Source: Flavihumibacter soli
Lineage (GTDB): Bacteria > Bacteroidota > Bacteroidia > Sphingobacteriales > Sphingobacteriaceae
DNA length: 64,000 nt
Reading direction: 5' to 3'
Assembly (NCBI RefSeq): GCF_010692725.1
Contig: NZ_JAAFZB010000092.1
Location: forward strand, 1 to 64,000
The position numbers and the translations under genes are program-made. The notes beneath the pieces were generated by a model. It saw only the letters and a program-made list of their open reading frames with translations. It searched no databases and was not told the origin of the DNA. Shown in pieces: positions 1-8,604 of the stretch (its first letter is position 1; the number at the start of each line of letters is the position of its first letter).

Positions 1-36
1 AAAAATAAAAAACCTCTCCGTATCCGGGAGAGGTTT
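1..36 (-). terminator. Intrinsic terminator of the DUF1573 gene
   Basis: A 9-bp perfect stem (11-19 with 27-35) around a 7-nt loop is followed, on the minus strand, by a T run (the A-rich stretch at 1-12). It lies 25 bp past the stop codon of the minus-strand gene and fits a Rho-independent terminator. Confidence 0.8.
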
Positions 37-60
37 TCAGGATTATATTTTTTCCGAAGC

Positions 61-450
61 TTAGAGCGCCGCTACAACCTGGCCTTTAATGTATAAAAGC
101 TTGTTCGGCGTGCGTGCGTTAGACTTAATGGTAACTGCCTTTGAAAAAGATGGCTGAACGGCTGCTGCGTTAAATGTAACAGTGATCGTTCCCTTCTCGC
201 CCTTAAGGATGGGGGTAGTGGTGTACTTAGGTACGGTACATCCGCATGAAGACTCGATGTTCGAGATGATCAGCGGTTCTTCACCTGTGTTTGTAAAGGT
301 GAAATCATAGCTTACAGGCTTACCCTGCGGGATCTTTCCGAAATCGTGTGTCTCTTTCTCAAACTTAAACTCAGGCTTGTTATCGGTTTGCATCGCAGTA
401 AACGAGATAAATCCGATAACTACTGCACATAAGATCATTATTTTTTTCAT
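61..450 (-). CDS. DUF1573 domain-containing exported protein
   Basis: 129 aa. A hydrophobic signal segment (residues 1-20) is followed by a single Ig-like DUF1573 domain with the family hallmarks FxF-x-HDFGKI, a SCGCTVP motif near residue 70, and a GxI-x-VTF strand near residue 90. The family is abundant in Bacteroidota and predicted periplasmic or surface-located; its molecular function is not established. The gene stands alone, divergent from the E1 dehydrogenase, with a recognisable promoter and terminator of its own. Confidence 0.85.
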   Translation of the reverse strand: MKKIMILCAVVIGFISFTAMQTDNKPEFKFEKETHDFGKIPQGKPVSYDFTFTNTGEEPLIISNIESSCGCTVPKYTTTPILKGEKGTITVTFNAAAVQPSFSKAVTIKSNARTPNKLLYIKGQVVAAL

Positions 451-469
451 CGTGATGGTTTGTTTAATA

Positions 470-497
470 CAAATATAAATTAATTATTTATTTCAAA
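470..497 (-). promoter_or_regulatory. Bacteroidota-type promoter of the DUF1573 gene
   Basis: On the minus strand there is a TTTG box (494-497), 16 bp, then TATATTTG (470-477), matching the TTTG / TAnnTTTG primary sigma consensus of Bacteroidota with a slightly short spacer. The -7 box ends 19 bp before the start codon. Confidence 0.55.
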
Positions 498-608
498 AAG
501 CATTCCAATATTCACCTTTATACGAAAGCTGCGAATATTAAGTTACGGCGAAAATATCTTAACAGATGAATATTATAGGCTGACAGCACAATTGATACCG
601 TCTTTTGT

Positions 609-616
609 TATTTTTG
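609..616 (+). promoter_or_regulatory. Putative -7 box of the E1 dehydrogenase gene
   Basis: TATTTTTG matches TAnnTTTG and ends 16 bp before the start codon at 633. No convincing -33 TTTG lies at the usual distance; a TTG at 592-594 is too close. Assignment rests on the -7 box alone. Confidence 0.35.
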
Positions 617-632
617 AAGAATTCCACACAAT

Positions 633-3050
633 ATGGCAGCAACAGAAATAGGAGAAAACACCACATTAAATTCGGCAGAATTGAGTTTTGACGATTTTAA
701 AAGCATCATAATCAGCGATTATCAGTTAGCCTACGAGAGTCGCCAGGCGAGCTTGCTGGGCCGGAAAGAGGTACTTACCGGTAAAGCGAAGTTCGGGATC
801 TTTGGTGATGGAAAGGAAGTGGCGCAGCTGGCCATGGCCAAAGTTTTTAAGAACGGCGACTGGCGTTCGGGTTACTATCGTGACCAGACCTTCATGTTCG
901 CGACGGGCATGTCGACCATCAGCCAGTTCTTCGCCCAACTGTATGCACACCCGGAATTGGAGGCTGAACCGGCTTCTTCAGGAAGAATGATGAACGGTCA
1001 CTACGCCTCACGCACCCTTAATCCCGACGGTAGCTGGAAAAACCTGACGGAAATACCGAACTGTTCGGCCGATATCTCGCCTACTGGAGGCCAGATGGCC
1101 CGCCTTGTCGGACTGGCCTATGCTTCCAAGCTATATCGCAATAATAAGGAACTTGATTACCTGACGGATTTTTCCGTTAACGGCAACGAGGTGGCTTTCG
1201 GGACTATCGGCAATGCATCGACCTCCGAAGGCGTATTCTTCGAAGCGATCAACGCGGCGGGTGTGATGCAGATACCGATGGCTGTTTCGATCTGGGACGA
1301 TGCTTATGGCATTTCCGTTCCCGCCGAATATCAAACCACAAAGCAGGATATCTCTGAGATCCTGAAAGGATTCCAGCGGGATGAAAAGGGCGAAGGATAC
1401 GAGATCTTCAAGGTGCGCGGATGGGATTATCCCGGCCTGTGCGAAACATACGAAAAGGCGATCAAGATCTGCCGGGAACAGCAGATACCGGTGATGATCC
1501 ATGTGATCGAAGTAACGCAGCCGCAGGGCCATTCTACTTCCGGTTCGCATGAGCGCTATAAGGATAAGGATCGTTTGGAGTGGGAGTTGGAATACGACTG
1601 TCTCGTGCAGATGCGTCTGTGGATGCTGGAGTCGGCGATAGCCACCGAGGAAGAGCTGGAGGAGCTGGAGAAAACAGCGAAGAATTATGTACGCGAATGC
1701 CAGAAAAAAGCCTGGACAGATTTCAACGCGTCTATCAAGGAAGAGGCCCAGGCAGCTTATCGCCTGCTTAACGCATTTCCGGATGATGAGGTAAAACTCA
1801 TTGCGGCAGCATTGCGTTCAACAATTGATCCGACCCGCAAGGAGATCATCAGCTCGGTCCGCAAGGCACTGCGCATCTCACGCCACTCAAACTCAGATGC
1901 GAAGGCGCAGCTGCTGGAATGGTATGCAAAGGAAGCGGAGAGCAATGCAGAGCGCTTTAACTCAAAGTTATTTAACGATACAAAAGATTCGCCGCTGCAT
2001 GTTGCGGAGATACCGGTAGAATATGACGATCATGCACGCTCTATCGACGGGCGTGAAGTGCTGAATGCCTGTTTCGATGCAGCCTTCGCACGTGATCCGC
2101 GGATCATTGCCTTTGGTGAGGACGTCGGCCATATCGGCGACGTGAACCAGGCCTTTGCAGGTCTGCAGGAAAAATACGGCACCAACCGCATCTCCGATAC
2201 GGGCATTCGCGAGATGACCATCGTCGGACAGGGCATCGGGCTGGCTATGCGCGGGCTGCGGCCTATAGCCGAGATCCAGTACCTGGATTATTTACTTTTT
2301 GCCCTTAACATCGTCGGTGATGACCTGGCTACGCTAAGCTATCGTACAAGGGGAGGTCAGAAGGCGCCCGTGATCATTCGTACCCGTGGCCATCGCTTAG
2401 AAGGAATATGGCACTCCGGCTCGCCTATGGGTATGATCATCAATTCGCTGCGGGGTGTCCACATATGCGTGCCCCGGAATATGACCCAGGCGGCAGGAAT
2501 GTATAATACACTGCTCCAGGGCGATGAGCCATCACTGGTTATCGAATGCCTTAACGGCTATCGATTAAAAGAAAAATTACCTTCCAACATCGGCGAATTT
2601 ACGGTGTCTTTAGGAAAAGCAGAGGTGCTGAAGGAAGGCACGGATATGACCATCATTTCGTACGGCTCTACCCTGAGGATCGTGCAGGAAGCTGCAGAAG
2701 AACTTGAAACGCTGGGAATCTCGGTCGAGATAGTCGACCCGCAGACTCTGCTGCCTTTCGATCTGAATGGCGTATGTGTGGCTTCGCTTGAAAAGACCAA
2801 CAGGATCCTCGTAGTGGACGAAGATGTTCCGGGGGGCGGTTCTGCTTTCATCCTTCAGCAGGTGCTGGAAGTTCAGAAGGGATACTTCCACCTCGACGGT
2901 GAGCCAAGAACACTGACAGCTAAGGCCCACCGGCCTCCCTACGGCTCTGACGGTGACTACTTCAGCAAACCTTCCGTTGATGATGTGATCGAGATGGTTT
3001 ATGATATGATGAAGGATACCAACCCGGAAAAGTTCCCGGACCTGTTTTAA
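633..3050 (+). CDS. 2-oxoacid dehydrogenase E1, fused alpha and beta subunits
   Basis: 805 aa. The alpha-type TPP-binding half (about 30-430) carries the TPP/Mg segment at 189-227 (FGTIGNASTSEG, EAINAAG, WDDAYGIS); the usual final Asn of the GDG-N motif is Asp here. The beta-type transketolase half (about 470-805) begins with GEDVGHIGDVNQAF and contains the E-Q-Y-L-D and RTRGG segments, then the C-terminal transketolase domain. Such one-chain E1 enzymes are typical of Bacteroidota and decarboxylate branched-chain 2-oxoacids or pyruvate, passing the acyl group to an E2. No E2 or E3 gene is nearby, so the substrate cannot be fixed. Single-gene unit with its own terminator; cytoplasmic. Confidence 0.9.
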   Translation: MAATEIGENTTLNSAELSFDDFKSIIISDYQLAYESRQASLLGRKEVLTGKAKFGIFGDGKEVAQLAMAKVFKNGDWRSGYYRDQTFMFATGMSTISQFFAQLYAHPELEAEPASSGRMMNGHYASRTLNPDGSWKNLTEIPNCSADISPTGGQMARLVGLAYASKLYRNNKELDYLTDFSVNGNEVAFGTIGNASTSEGVFFEAINAAGVMQIPMAVSIWDDAYGISVPAEYQTTKQDISEILKGFQRDEKGEGYEIFKVRGWDYPGLCETYEKAIKICREQQIPVMIHVIEVTQPQGHSTSGSHERYKDKDRLEWELEYDCLVQMRLWMLESAIATEEELEELEKTAKNYVRECQKKAWTDFNASIKEEAQAAYRLLNAFPDDEVKLIAAALRSTIDPTRKEIISSVRKALRISRHSNSDAKAQLLEWYAKEAESNAERFNSKLFNDTKDSPLHVAEIPVEYDDHARSIDGREVLNACFDAAFARDPRIIAFGEDVGHIGDVNQAFAGLQEKYGTNRISDTGIREMTIVGQGIGLAMRGLRPIAEIQYLDYLLFALNIVGDDLATLSYRTRGGQKAPVIIRTRGHRLEGIWHSGSPMGMIINSLRGVHICVPRNMTQAAGMYNTLLQGDEPSLVIECLNGYRLKEKLPSNIGEFTVSLGKAEVLKEGTDMTIISYGSTLRIVQEAAEELETLGISVEIVDPQTLLPFDLNGVCVASLEKTNRILVVDEDVPGGGSAFILQQVLEVQKGYFHLDGEPRTLTAKAHRPPYGSDGDYFSKPSVDDVIEMVYDMMKDTNPEKFPDLF

Positions 3051-3068
3051 CCCGAATAAAATCAAACA

Positions 3069-3104
3069 AAAAATGCCGGTACGATAAGTACCGGCATTTT
3101 TTGT
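3069..3104 (+). terminator. Intrinsic terminator after the E1 gene
   Basis: A 12-bp perfect stem (3071-3082 with 3088-3099), loop GATAA, followed by a T run, 20 bp after the stop codon. The A run on the left arm could also support weak termination on the minus strand. Confidence 0.9.
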
Positions 3105-3178
3105 TTATGAATCCAATGGTATCCGGTATAATAGTCATGGCCACAGATTATTATCATGGTTATTATGATTGCTCAATC

Positions 3179-3348
3179 TGCCCCGTAGGGGCTACATGTT
3201 GGTAGAAACCATCGAAATTTAATTCATGATGCCCCGTAGGCGGCATAACCCTTTCTGCATTTCAATTTAAAATGTTTTGCCACCTACGGGGCAATGAATC
3301 ACAGCCGAATTGCGTTGCTACCAAACTTTAGCCCCTACGGGGCATGCT
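3179..3348. repeat. Mirror-nested REP quadruplet, family A (CCCCGTAGGGG)
   Basis: Four related palindromic units: R1 3179-3210 (core CCCCGTAGGGG then GGTAG), R2 3228-3250 (GCCCCGTAGGCGGC), R2' 3275-3300 (reverse complement type, GCCACCTACGGGGC) and R1' 3316-3348 (CTACC then CCCCTACGGGGC). The order R1-R2-R2'-R1' makes the whole 170 bp a nested inverted repeat. It fills most of the 3.1-3.55 kb intergenic gap; nothing in it looks coding. Confidence 0.8.
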
Positions 3349-3507
3349 TCTTTCAGCTTCCAAGAAAAAAGGATTCGTTTAGGTCTTGTTTAGGTCTGCT
3401 AGTAGTTAGTCCACTAATTTGGTGGAATAACCTTTACATGTCCTGAACCAGACCTATACAAAACTGCTACCCTTTGGCTTCCCACATCAGAACCGGAGGG
3501 ATCAACA

Positions 3508-3561
3508 AGCTGATACCTGATAGCTGACACCTGACAGCTATTCGCTGTTACCTGACAACTA
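3508..3561 (-). repeat. Heptanucleotide array starting at the CHRD stop codon
   Basis: On the minus strand eight consecutive heptamers follow the consensus AG(G/C)TRTC (AGTTGTC, AGGTAAC, AGCGAAT, AGCTGTC, AGGTGTC, AGCTATC, AGGTATC, AGCTTGT). The last two bases of the CHRD stop codon TAG are the first two bases of the first heptamer. Confidence 0.75.
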
Positions 3562-4431
3562 TTTCTTGAACTCAATTTGACCCCTGATTTCTCCTCCAGG
3601 GTTCAGCGGAGTGTGCATATTAAAATAGTAAAGACCATCGAGCAGGGCCGGTTCTTTAAGAGCCACTTCGTCCACTACAACCCAGTTGGTAAAACTTCCT
3701 GTGATAACTTTCGGAATAAGCGCGAAAAAATCATGCTTGATCGGCGCATTAACTCCTCTTGCGGCCTCTCCATGTATATGGGCGCCGGTAGGAATTCCTG
3801 ACAGACCAGTCCAATTGATGGTGTAAGTCAGGACCTTGTTGGTTTTGTTATAGGAAACATCGAAAGTGCCGCAGGCTCCGGTGTTCTTGGCCGGTACTTC
3901 CTGTGCGCCTTCCAGCAGCGCGCCCTTTCTACTGACGATCTCAGGCTTGGTAAATTCAATCTGACCCCTGATCTCACCGCCGGGGTTGAGCGGGGTGTGC
4001 ATATTGAAGTAATAAAGTCCTGCAAGGAGCTCTTTTTCAAAGATCGCTGCCTCGTCAACCAGTACGGTGCCGGTGAAGGTGCCGGATGTGGTCTTCGGGA
4101 TCAGGTCGAAAAAGTCATATTTGATACCGGCATTTATTCCCCGTGGAGCGATGCCATGAATATGGGCGCCGGTGGGGATCCCTGACAGGTCGGTCCAGTT
4201 GAGGGTGAAAGTCAGGATCTTGGTGGTTTTGTTATAGGAAATGTCGAATGTTCCGCAGGCTTTCGTGTCCTTTGGCGGTACTTCCTGGCTCGCTTCCAGC
4301 AGCAGGCCTGTTCTGCTGATCACTTCGTCTTCAGAGATTTCAAATGCCGGTTGTTCATTTTCCTTCGAACAAGCAGACAGCACCGCAATAGCGACGATTA
4401 TTGCTGAGAAGAATTTGTTGAAATTTTTCAT
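3559..4431 (-). CDS. Lipoprotein with two tandem CHRD domains
   Basis: 290 aa. Signal peptide with lipobox LSAC (Cys21) predicts a lipid-anchored envelope protein. Two near-identical CHRD domains follow (about 38-160 and 165-290), each with QEVPxK, CGTFDISYN/CGTFDVSYN, GIPTGAHIHG, YYFNMHTPLNPGGEIRGQIEF. CHRD is the chordin-derived beta-rich domain; bacterial copies have no proven function. The two halves are clearly an internal gene duplication, visible also at DNA level. The gene stands alone, ends in a heptamer array, and has no obvious partner nearby. Confidence 0.85.
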   Translation of the reverse strand: MKNFNKFFSAIIVAIAVLSACSKENEQPAFEISEDEVISRTGLLLEASQEVPPKDTKACGTFDISYNKTTKILTFTLNWTDLSGIPTGAHIHGIAPRGINAGIKYDFFDLIPKTTSGTFTGTVLVDEAAIFEKELLAGLYYFNMHTPLNPGGEIRGQIEFTKPEIVSRKGALLEGAQEVPAKNTGACGTFDVSYNKTNKVLTYTINWTGLSGIPTGAHIHGEAARGVNAPIKHDFFALIPKVITGSFTNWVVVDEVALKEPALLDGLYYFNMHTPLNPGGEIRGQIEFKK

Positions 4432-4600
4432 GTTTTCTGATTAAGGGGTAAAACAGAATATGAAAGATTATCTGACCGGAAATGGGGGGCGATAGACGGG
4501 ATTCTTAGAAGAATTAAGATCAGCGGTCAGGCTATTAAATTTAAGGAATTCTTCCGGTTAATTAGTTACTAATTTTAAATTGTTCGGAATGGTTATTTTT

Positions 4601-4651
4601 TAGCTATCAGGTTTCAGGTTTCAGGTAAGAGGTATCAGGTAAGAGGTATCG
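4601..4651 (+). repeat. Heptanucleotide array
   Basis: Short degenerate array of AGGTTTC/AGGTAAG/AGGTATC heptamers directly abutting the family E quadruplet. Both neighbouring genes are on the minus strand, so this array is not in their coding orientation and is not stop-anchored. Confidence 0.6.
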
Positions 4652-4652
4652 G

Positions 4653-4866
4653 AACCACCTCCGTCTCCCGATAAAGGATCGGGAGCCACCTCCGCCAGCG
4701 GAGGATAGTGCCTCGGATCGGTTTTAAGGATATTAAGGTTTTTTCCAGGCCATCATGAAGGTTTTCTTTCATTACATTATGTATGACACTGACTTTTCCG
4801 GTAGCACGGACATCTGTCCTCCGCTGGCGGAGGTGGACTGCCCCTATCGGCAGGACGGAGGTGGTT
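4653..4866. repeat. Mirror-nested REP quadruplet, family E copy 1
   Basis: R1 4653-4684 (CCACCTCCGTC, then an inner ATCGGGAG-type half), R2 4685-4715 (CCACCTCCGCCAGCGGAGG), about 95 bp of spacer, R2' 4812-4835 (CCTCCGCTGGCGGAGG) and R1' 4836-4866 (GGACGGAGGTGG). The outer and inner pairs are inverted, giving R1-R2-R2'-R1'. A second copy with homologous spacer lies at 6078-6269. Apart from this and the preceding array, the 4.43-4.93 kb gap shows no gene. Confidence 0.8.
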
Positions 4867-4904
4867 AATTCATCGAAAGTCAGGAAAGAATGCCATCATG
4901 AACA

Positions 4905-4936
4905 CAATTTCCCGCTTTTCTCCTTTCACCTTCCTA
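4905..4936 (-). repeat. Purine heptamers after the hydrolase stop codon
   Basis: On the coding (minus) strand the stop TAG runs directly into AGGAAGG-TGAAAGG-AGAAAAG-type heptamers. Short and degenerate, but the same arrangement recurs at many stop codons in this window. Confidence 0.45.
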
Positions 4937-5929
4937 CTCCCGCAAAAACTTCATCAACGGCTCAATAAACCTTGAATAAGCTTCTATATGTGGCAGATGG
5001 CCCACATTGTCTAATTCCACCAGTTTTGAGTTTTTGATCCTGGAGGCAGTAAGCTTTCCAAGCGCGGGATAGTCCCCAAGTTTCCCCTGCACCTCCTTCG
5101 GTGCCTTATTTTTACCGAGCGCCGTACGATCGCGCTGACCGATGATCAGGAGGGTGGGAGCTTTGATCTGCCCGAATTCATACAGCACCGGCTGGGTGAA
5201 GACCATGTCGAAGGTCAGCGCGGCATTCCAGGCGATCAGCGGGTAGTCCTTATCGTTCGTCCACCCGGCCAGCATATTGAGCCAGGGTTCATATTCCGGT
5301 TTCCATTTATTGTCATAATAGAAGGTCAGCTGGTAGTTTTTGATCTTGTCGTAGGTTTGCCCGAGCTCGTTCTGGTACCAGTCATCCACCGTCTGGTAAG
5401 GGATATGCAGTTTCCAGTCTTCCAGGCCGATCGGGTTTTCCAGGATAAGCTTATCGACCAGTTCCGGGTACATCAGCGTAAACCGGGTGGCCAGCATTCC
5501 GCCCATCGAATGGCCCAGCACACTGACCTGTTTTATCTGCAGCGAATCGAGGATAGCCCGGGTATTTCGTGCAAGCAGCTGGAAGGTATACTGGATGCGC
5601 TGCGGCTTGGAAGATTTTCCGAATCCTATCTGGTCGGGAATAATTACGCGGTAGCCTTTTTCTGAAAGGTCCTTTGCCGTCTGACCAAAATAGGCCCCGT
5701 TGAAGTTTTTCCCATGAAGCAGCATGATGGCCTTACCATTCGCTTTCGCAGGCTTTACATCCATAAACGCCATTTTCAAAGCCTCGCCCTGAATATTGAG
5801 GCTGAGATAATTCACCGGATAAGGATACTTTACCGTTTCAAGGTTAATGCCCGGCGAACTGCCATTATTCGTCTGGGCGTTTACAGGCTGCAAAATTAGC
5901 GTGCACAAGAATAAGATCAGGTATTTCAT
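4934..5929 (-). CDS. Exported alpha/beta hydrolase
   Basis: 331 aa. Sec signal peptide (1-18, cleavage near VNA-Q). Alpha/beta hydrolase fold: oxyanion segment LLHGKNFNG near 71, nucleophile elbow GHSMGG with Ser141, acid residue in GQRDRT near 265-275, and catalytic His in NVGHLPHIE near the C-terminus. All three triad positions are present, so it is probably an active periplasmic ester- or C-C-hydrolase; the substrate is unknown. The lid region (about 170-240) is typical of this group. It stands alone; purine-rich heptamers begin immediately after its stop codon. Confidence 0.85.
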   Translation of the reverse strand: MKYLILFLCTLILQPVNAQTNNGSSPGINLETVKYPYPVNYLSLNIQGEALKMAFMDVKPAKANGKAIMLLHGKNFNGAYFGQTAKDLSEKGYRVIIPDQIGFGKSSKPQRIQYTFQLLARNTRAILDSLQIKQVSVLGHSMGGMLATRFTLMYPELVDKLILENPIGLEDWKLHIPYQTVDDWYQNELGQTYDKIKNYQLTFYYDNKWKPEYEPWLNMLAGWTNDKDYPLIAWNAALTFDMVFTQPVLYEFGQIKAPTLLIIGQRDRTALGKNKAPKEVQGKLGDYPALGKLTASRIKNSKLVELDNVGHLPHIEAYSRFIEPLMKFLRE

Positions 5930-5941
5930 AGGGTTGAGGTT

Positions 5942-6056
5942 TCTAGCTATCGGCTCCCGGCTTCAGTCTTTCAAGGTAACAGGTGAATAGGTTTCGGGTT
6001 TTGGCTTTCATCTCCTGGCGTTTGGTTTTCGATTGGCAATTGTCACTGAGAGCGAG
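5942..6056 (+). repeat. Degenerate heptamers plus a GTCACTCTGAGCGG fragment
   Basis: Loose AGGTAAC/AGGTGAAT/AGGTTTC heptamers (5970-6000) are followed at 6036-6056 by a damaged copy of the repeat seen intact three times at 8.2-8.46 kb (CAATTGTCACTGAGAGCG). The surrounding 5.93-6.37 kb gap has no gene. Confidence 0.5.
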
Positions 6057-6077
6057 CTCATTTGCTAGTTTATAAGA

Positions 6078-6269
6078 TCCACCTCCGTCTCCGATAAAGG
6101 GAGCCACCTCCGCCAGCGGAGGATAGTGCTTCGGAGCGATTTAGATATTATTAAAGTTTCCAGGCATTCGCTGACTTTTATTTTTATTTCATTTTGCTAC
6201 AACGATGAATTCCAATGTTGAACGGACCTTTATCCTCCGCTGGCGGAGGTGCCCGAAGGGGGAGGTGGT
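6078..6269. repeat. Mirror-nested REP quadruplet, family E copy 2
   Basis: R1 6079-6101 (CCACCTCCGTCTCCGATAAA), R2 6103-6133 (CCACCTCCGCCAGCGGAGG), R2' 6231-6251 (CCTCCGCTGGCGGAGG), R1' 6252-6269 (GGGGGAGGTGG). The interior (ATAGTGCTTCGGAGCG, TTTCCAGGCAT, GCTGACTTTT) aligns with that of copy 1, so the full unit, not just the palindromes, has been copied. Confidence 0.8.
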
Positions 6270-6310
6270 CTCATCTCTCAGCTTTTGGTTTTCTGTTTTC
6301 AAACTCCCAT

Positions 6311-6337
6311 AAAAAAGCCGGCAAATCTGCCGGCCTT
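6311..6337 (-). terminator. Intrinsic terminator of the S8 protease gene
   Basis: Stem GCCGGCA (6317-6323) with TGCCGGC (6328-6334) and loop AATC; on the minus strand it is followed by the T run complementary to the As at 6311-6316. It lies 35 bp past the protease stop codon. Confidence 0.8.
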
Positions 6338-6371
6338 TATGGTTTGCTACTTTTGGATCAACCCAAACTAT

Positions 6372-7790
6372 CTAATTGGTAGCATTTAATGCAGCATTTG
6401 CCGTGATAAACCCGCTTCCTGTTGCATTAGCCCCCCAGGTTATGGTTTCACCTTCTACAACGCGGCTACCGGCACCCAGGGGAATTGCGGCTGATACTAA
6501 GGTCGATTCAGCCTCGGATGCTGTAAGGCCTGGCTTCTTTTGAGCCATCAATGCGACAATTCCGGCAACGTGCGGACTGGCCTGAGATGTACCTGAAACA
6601 AAGAAATAAGACAAATGTCCGCTATTAACCTGGTATGGCCCCACGACCCATGCGCCCGGAGCAGCAACATCCAGGTCTTGTCCGGCTAACTGTCTGCCTG
6701 AAAAAGGAGCGATATAAAAGTCATCCACGTTTGTTGGATCTGGAACATTGCCGGCAAACCACCAGGTGGGGGTTGCAAATTCTGCCACCCAGCCGGCTGC
6801 GGCTACACTTATTACAGGCGCATAGGCGCCGGGGTATGACATTCCCGCGTCGCCGGAATTACCTGCGGCAGCCACTATGATTACCCCTTGTCTCACTGCA
6901 AAATCAATTGCTGCCCTCTCCATTGCATCTAAGACCGACCCGCCTAAACTCATATTGATAACAACAGGTGAATTTTTCAGAACGGTACTTTTTAAATTAG
7001 CAATGTATAGTATTCCCTGAGCAACCACTGATGACCATCCGCTTCCATTCTGATTTAAAACCTTTACCGGGATGATATTAGATTTTGGAGCTACACCATT
7101 AAAAGAGGCTGCACCAAGTTGAAATCCGAGGATTATACTTGTTACATGTCCGCCGTGGGAATTTTGGTCATGTTCCCACTTGTTGGGTTGCTCGGATACG
7201 TTGCCATTTTCGCCACCACCGCCACCGAAAGACTTTGCATATTGTGTTACAATCCGCTCTTGTGGAAAGTATTGTCTCCAGGAATCGGGTAGCCCTGAAT
7301 CCAGCACACCAATGTATACCCCGGTTCCATCTTGTGTTATGGTTCGTCCCGTAGCAGGTTCAGTAACATTTATTGCATCCAGGTTCCAGGTGCTCAGGCC
7401 ATTTGTGAAGCTGGTAGCTGCGATAGGATCTATAGGAGCTCCCTTCCGTTCGGCATCCGGGTTAGCATAACTTACATATTTCAGGTTTTTGATCGTGGAA
7501 AGTTTCTCGCGTTCTATCCTCATCGTTAGGGCCTTGATCTCGGGAAGGACTTTGAGAATAGTGCCATACTGTTTCAGATCATTTAATACAGCGTTGTCAA
7601 CCGCTGTATTGAGCAGGACATTAATTCCGATATTTCCGTTCGTTTTCGTCACTCCTGAAGCCATGAGTTCAGAAGAACTGTTCGTTTTCATTTTTGCATC
7701 CTGATCAGATGCTGGTTCTTTCTGGCAACTTGCTACAAGGAGAATCGGAAGCAGGAATAATGCGAGCCGTGTAAATGGATTTTTTTTCAT
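6372..7790 (-). CDS. S8 family serine peptidase, lipoprotein
   Basis: 472 aa. Signal peptide with lipobox VASC (Cys22), so probably lipid-anchored at the envelope. An inhibitor-I9-like propeptide region (about 50-115) precedes the subtilisin domain (about 150-465). Catalytic residues are all visible: Asp164 in GVLDSG, His212 in SHGGHV, oxyanion Asn311 in AAAGNSGD, Ser402 in SGTSQASPHVAG. It should be an active endopeptidase acting outside the cytoplasm. Stands alone with its own terminator. Confidence 0.9.
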   Translation of the reverse strand: MKKNPFTRLALFLLPILLVASCQKEPASDQDAKMKTNSSSELMASGVTKTNGNIGINVLLNTAVDNAVLNDLKQYGTILKVLPEIKALTMRIEREKLSTIKNLKYVSYANPDAERKGAPIDPIAATSFTNGLSTWNLDAINVTEPATGRTITQDGTGVYIGVLDSGLPDSWRQYFPQERIVTQYAKSFGGGGGENGNVSEQPNKWEHDQNSHGGHVTSIILGFQLGAASFNGVAPKSNIIPVKVLNQNGSGWSSVVAQGILYIANLKSTVLKNSPVVINMSLGGSVLDAMERAAIDFAVRQGVIIVAAAGNSGDAGMSYPGAYAPVISVAAAGWVAEFATPTWWFAGNVPDPTNVDDFYIAPFSGRQLAGQDLDVAAPGAWVVGPYQVNSGHLSYFFVSGTSQASPHVAGIVALMAQKKPGLTASEAESTLVSAAIPLGAGSRVVEGETITWGANATGSGFITANAALNATN

Positions 7791-8066
7791 GGTGGTGGTT
7801 TTAAAGTGAAATGTTATTGAAGTATTATTTTTTATTTATAAACGAATTGCTGAGAAATCAAATACCGGGATAATCGGAAGAACGGCGCTTCAAATACTTA
7901 TTTCAGAACGGAAATACGCTACAAATAATATTCTGCCTCGACACAGATTAAGCTTAAAGAAGAAGGGATACGGGATCTTTTTGAGTATTCTTAAATCTAA
8001 ATACATACTTCAGTCAAATCAACTTTCTGCACGATATTGTGTACTGAAAGCGGGAAACTGTGTAAT
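7791..8066. other. Intergenic DNA upstream of the S8 protease
   Basis: AT-rich leader region of the minus-strand protease gene. I see no ORF with coding character, no clean CAAAnnTA (-7 box on the minus strand) and no strong hairpin. The heptamer arrays begin at its right edge. Confidence 0.5.
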
Positions 8067-8186
8067 AGGTATCAGGTAGGAGGTATCAGGTAAGAGGTAT
8101 CAGGTATCAGGTAAGAGGTATCAGGTGTCAGGTAAGAGGTATCAGGTGGGAAGCTGTCAGCTATCAGCTATCAGCCATCAGCTTTT
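8067..8186 (+). repeat. Heptanucleotide array (AGGTATC/AGGTAAG)
   Basis: Array of AGGTATC, AGGTAGG, AGGTAAG, AGGTGTC and AGGTGGG heptamers passing into AGCTATC/AGCCATC heptamers. The period of 7 is kept although individual units differ by 1-3 bases. Confidence 0.75.
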
Positions 8187-8201
8187 GGTTGGGTAACAGG
8201 T

Positions 8202-8458
8202 ATCAATTGTCACTCTGAGCGGAGTCGAAGAGCGACCACCGGGAAACTTTTTTAATAATTGCACGGCGCCTTCTGTAATTTTTATAAGATACCGGACTGC
8301 CAATTGTCACTCTGAGCGGAGTCGAAGAGCGACCGCTGTGTAATACCTATAGATTTCGGAGCTGCCAGGAGGTAACAGGTTCCAGGGAAGAGGTATCAGG
8401 AAACAGGTATCAGGTTTCAGGTATCAATTGTCACTCTGAGCGGAGTCGAAGAGCGACT
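8202..8458 (+). repeat. Three direct copies of a GTCACTCTGAGCGGAGTCG repeat
   Basis: Near-identical copies of about 34 bp at 8202-8237, 8301-8334 and 8424-8458 (CAATTGTCACTCTGAGCGG then AGTCGAAGAGCGAC). After the second and third copies the identity continues into GCTGTGTAATAC. Similar motifs are, to my knowledge, common in Bacteroidota intergenic DNA. Heptamers (AGGTAAC/AGGTATC) lie between copies 2 and 3. Confidence 0.8.
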
Positions 8459-8496
8459 GCTGTGTAATACAGGTAACGGGTGGGAGGTATCAGGGC

Positions 8497-8604
8497 AGCT
8501 TTCTGCTTTCACCTTTCGGCTTTTACCTTTCTACTTTCACCTTCCATCCTTCCACCTTCCATCCTCCCTCCTTAATTCTTAATTCTTAATTCATAATTCT
8601 TAAT
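8497..8604 (-). repeat. Heptamer array anchored at the HEAT-like gene's stop codon
   Basis: Read on the minus strand from the gene end: GGAATTA, AGAATTA, TGAATTA, AGAATTA, AGAATTA, AGGAGGG, AGGATGG, AAGGTGG and so on through AAGGTGA-type units. The stop TAA lies inside the first heptamers. Confidence 0.7.

Noticed and set aside
1131-1550. 139-aa minus-strand ORF within the E1 gene
   Set aside because: Antisense shadow of a conserved enzyme; composition follows the codon bias of the + strand gene.
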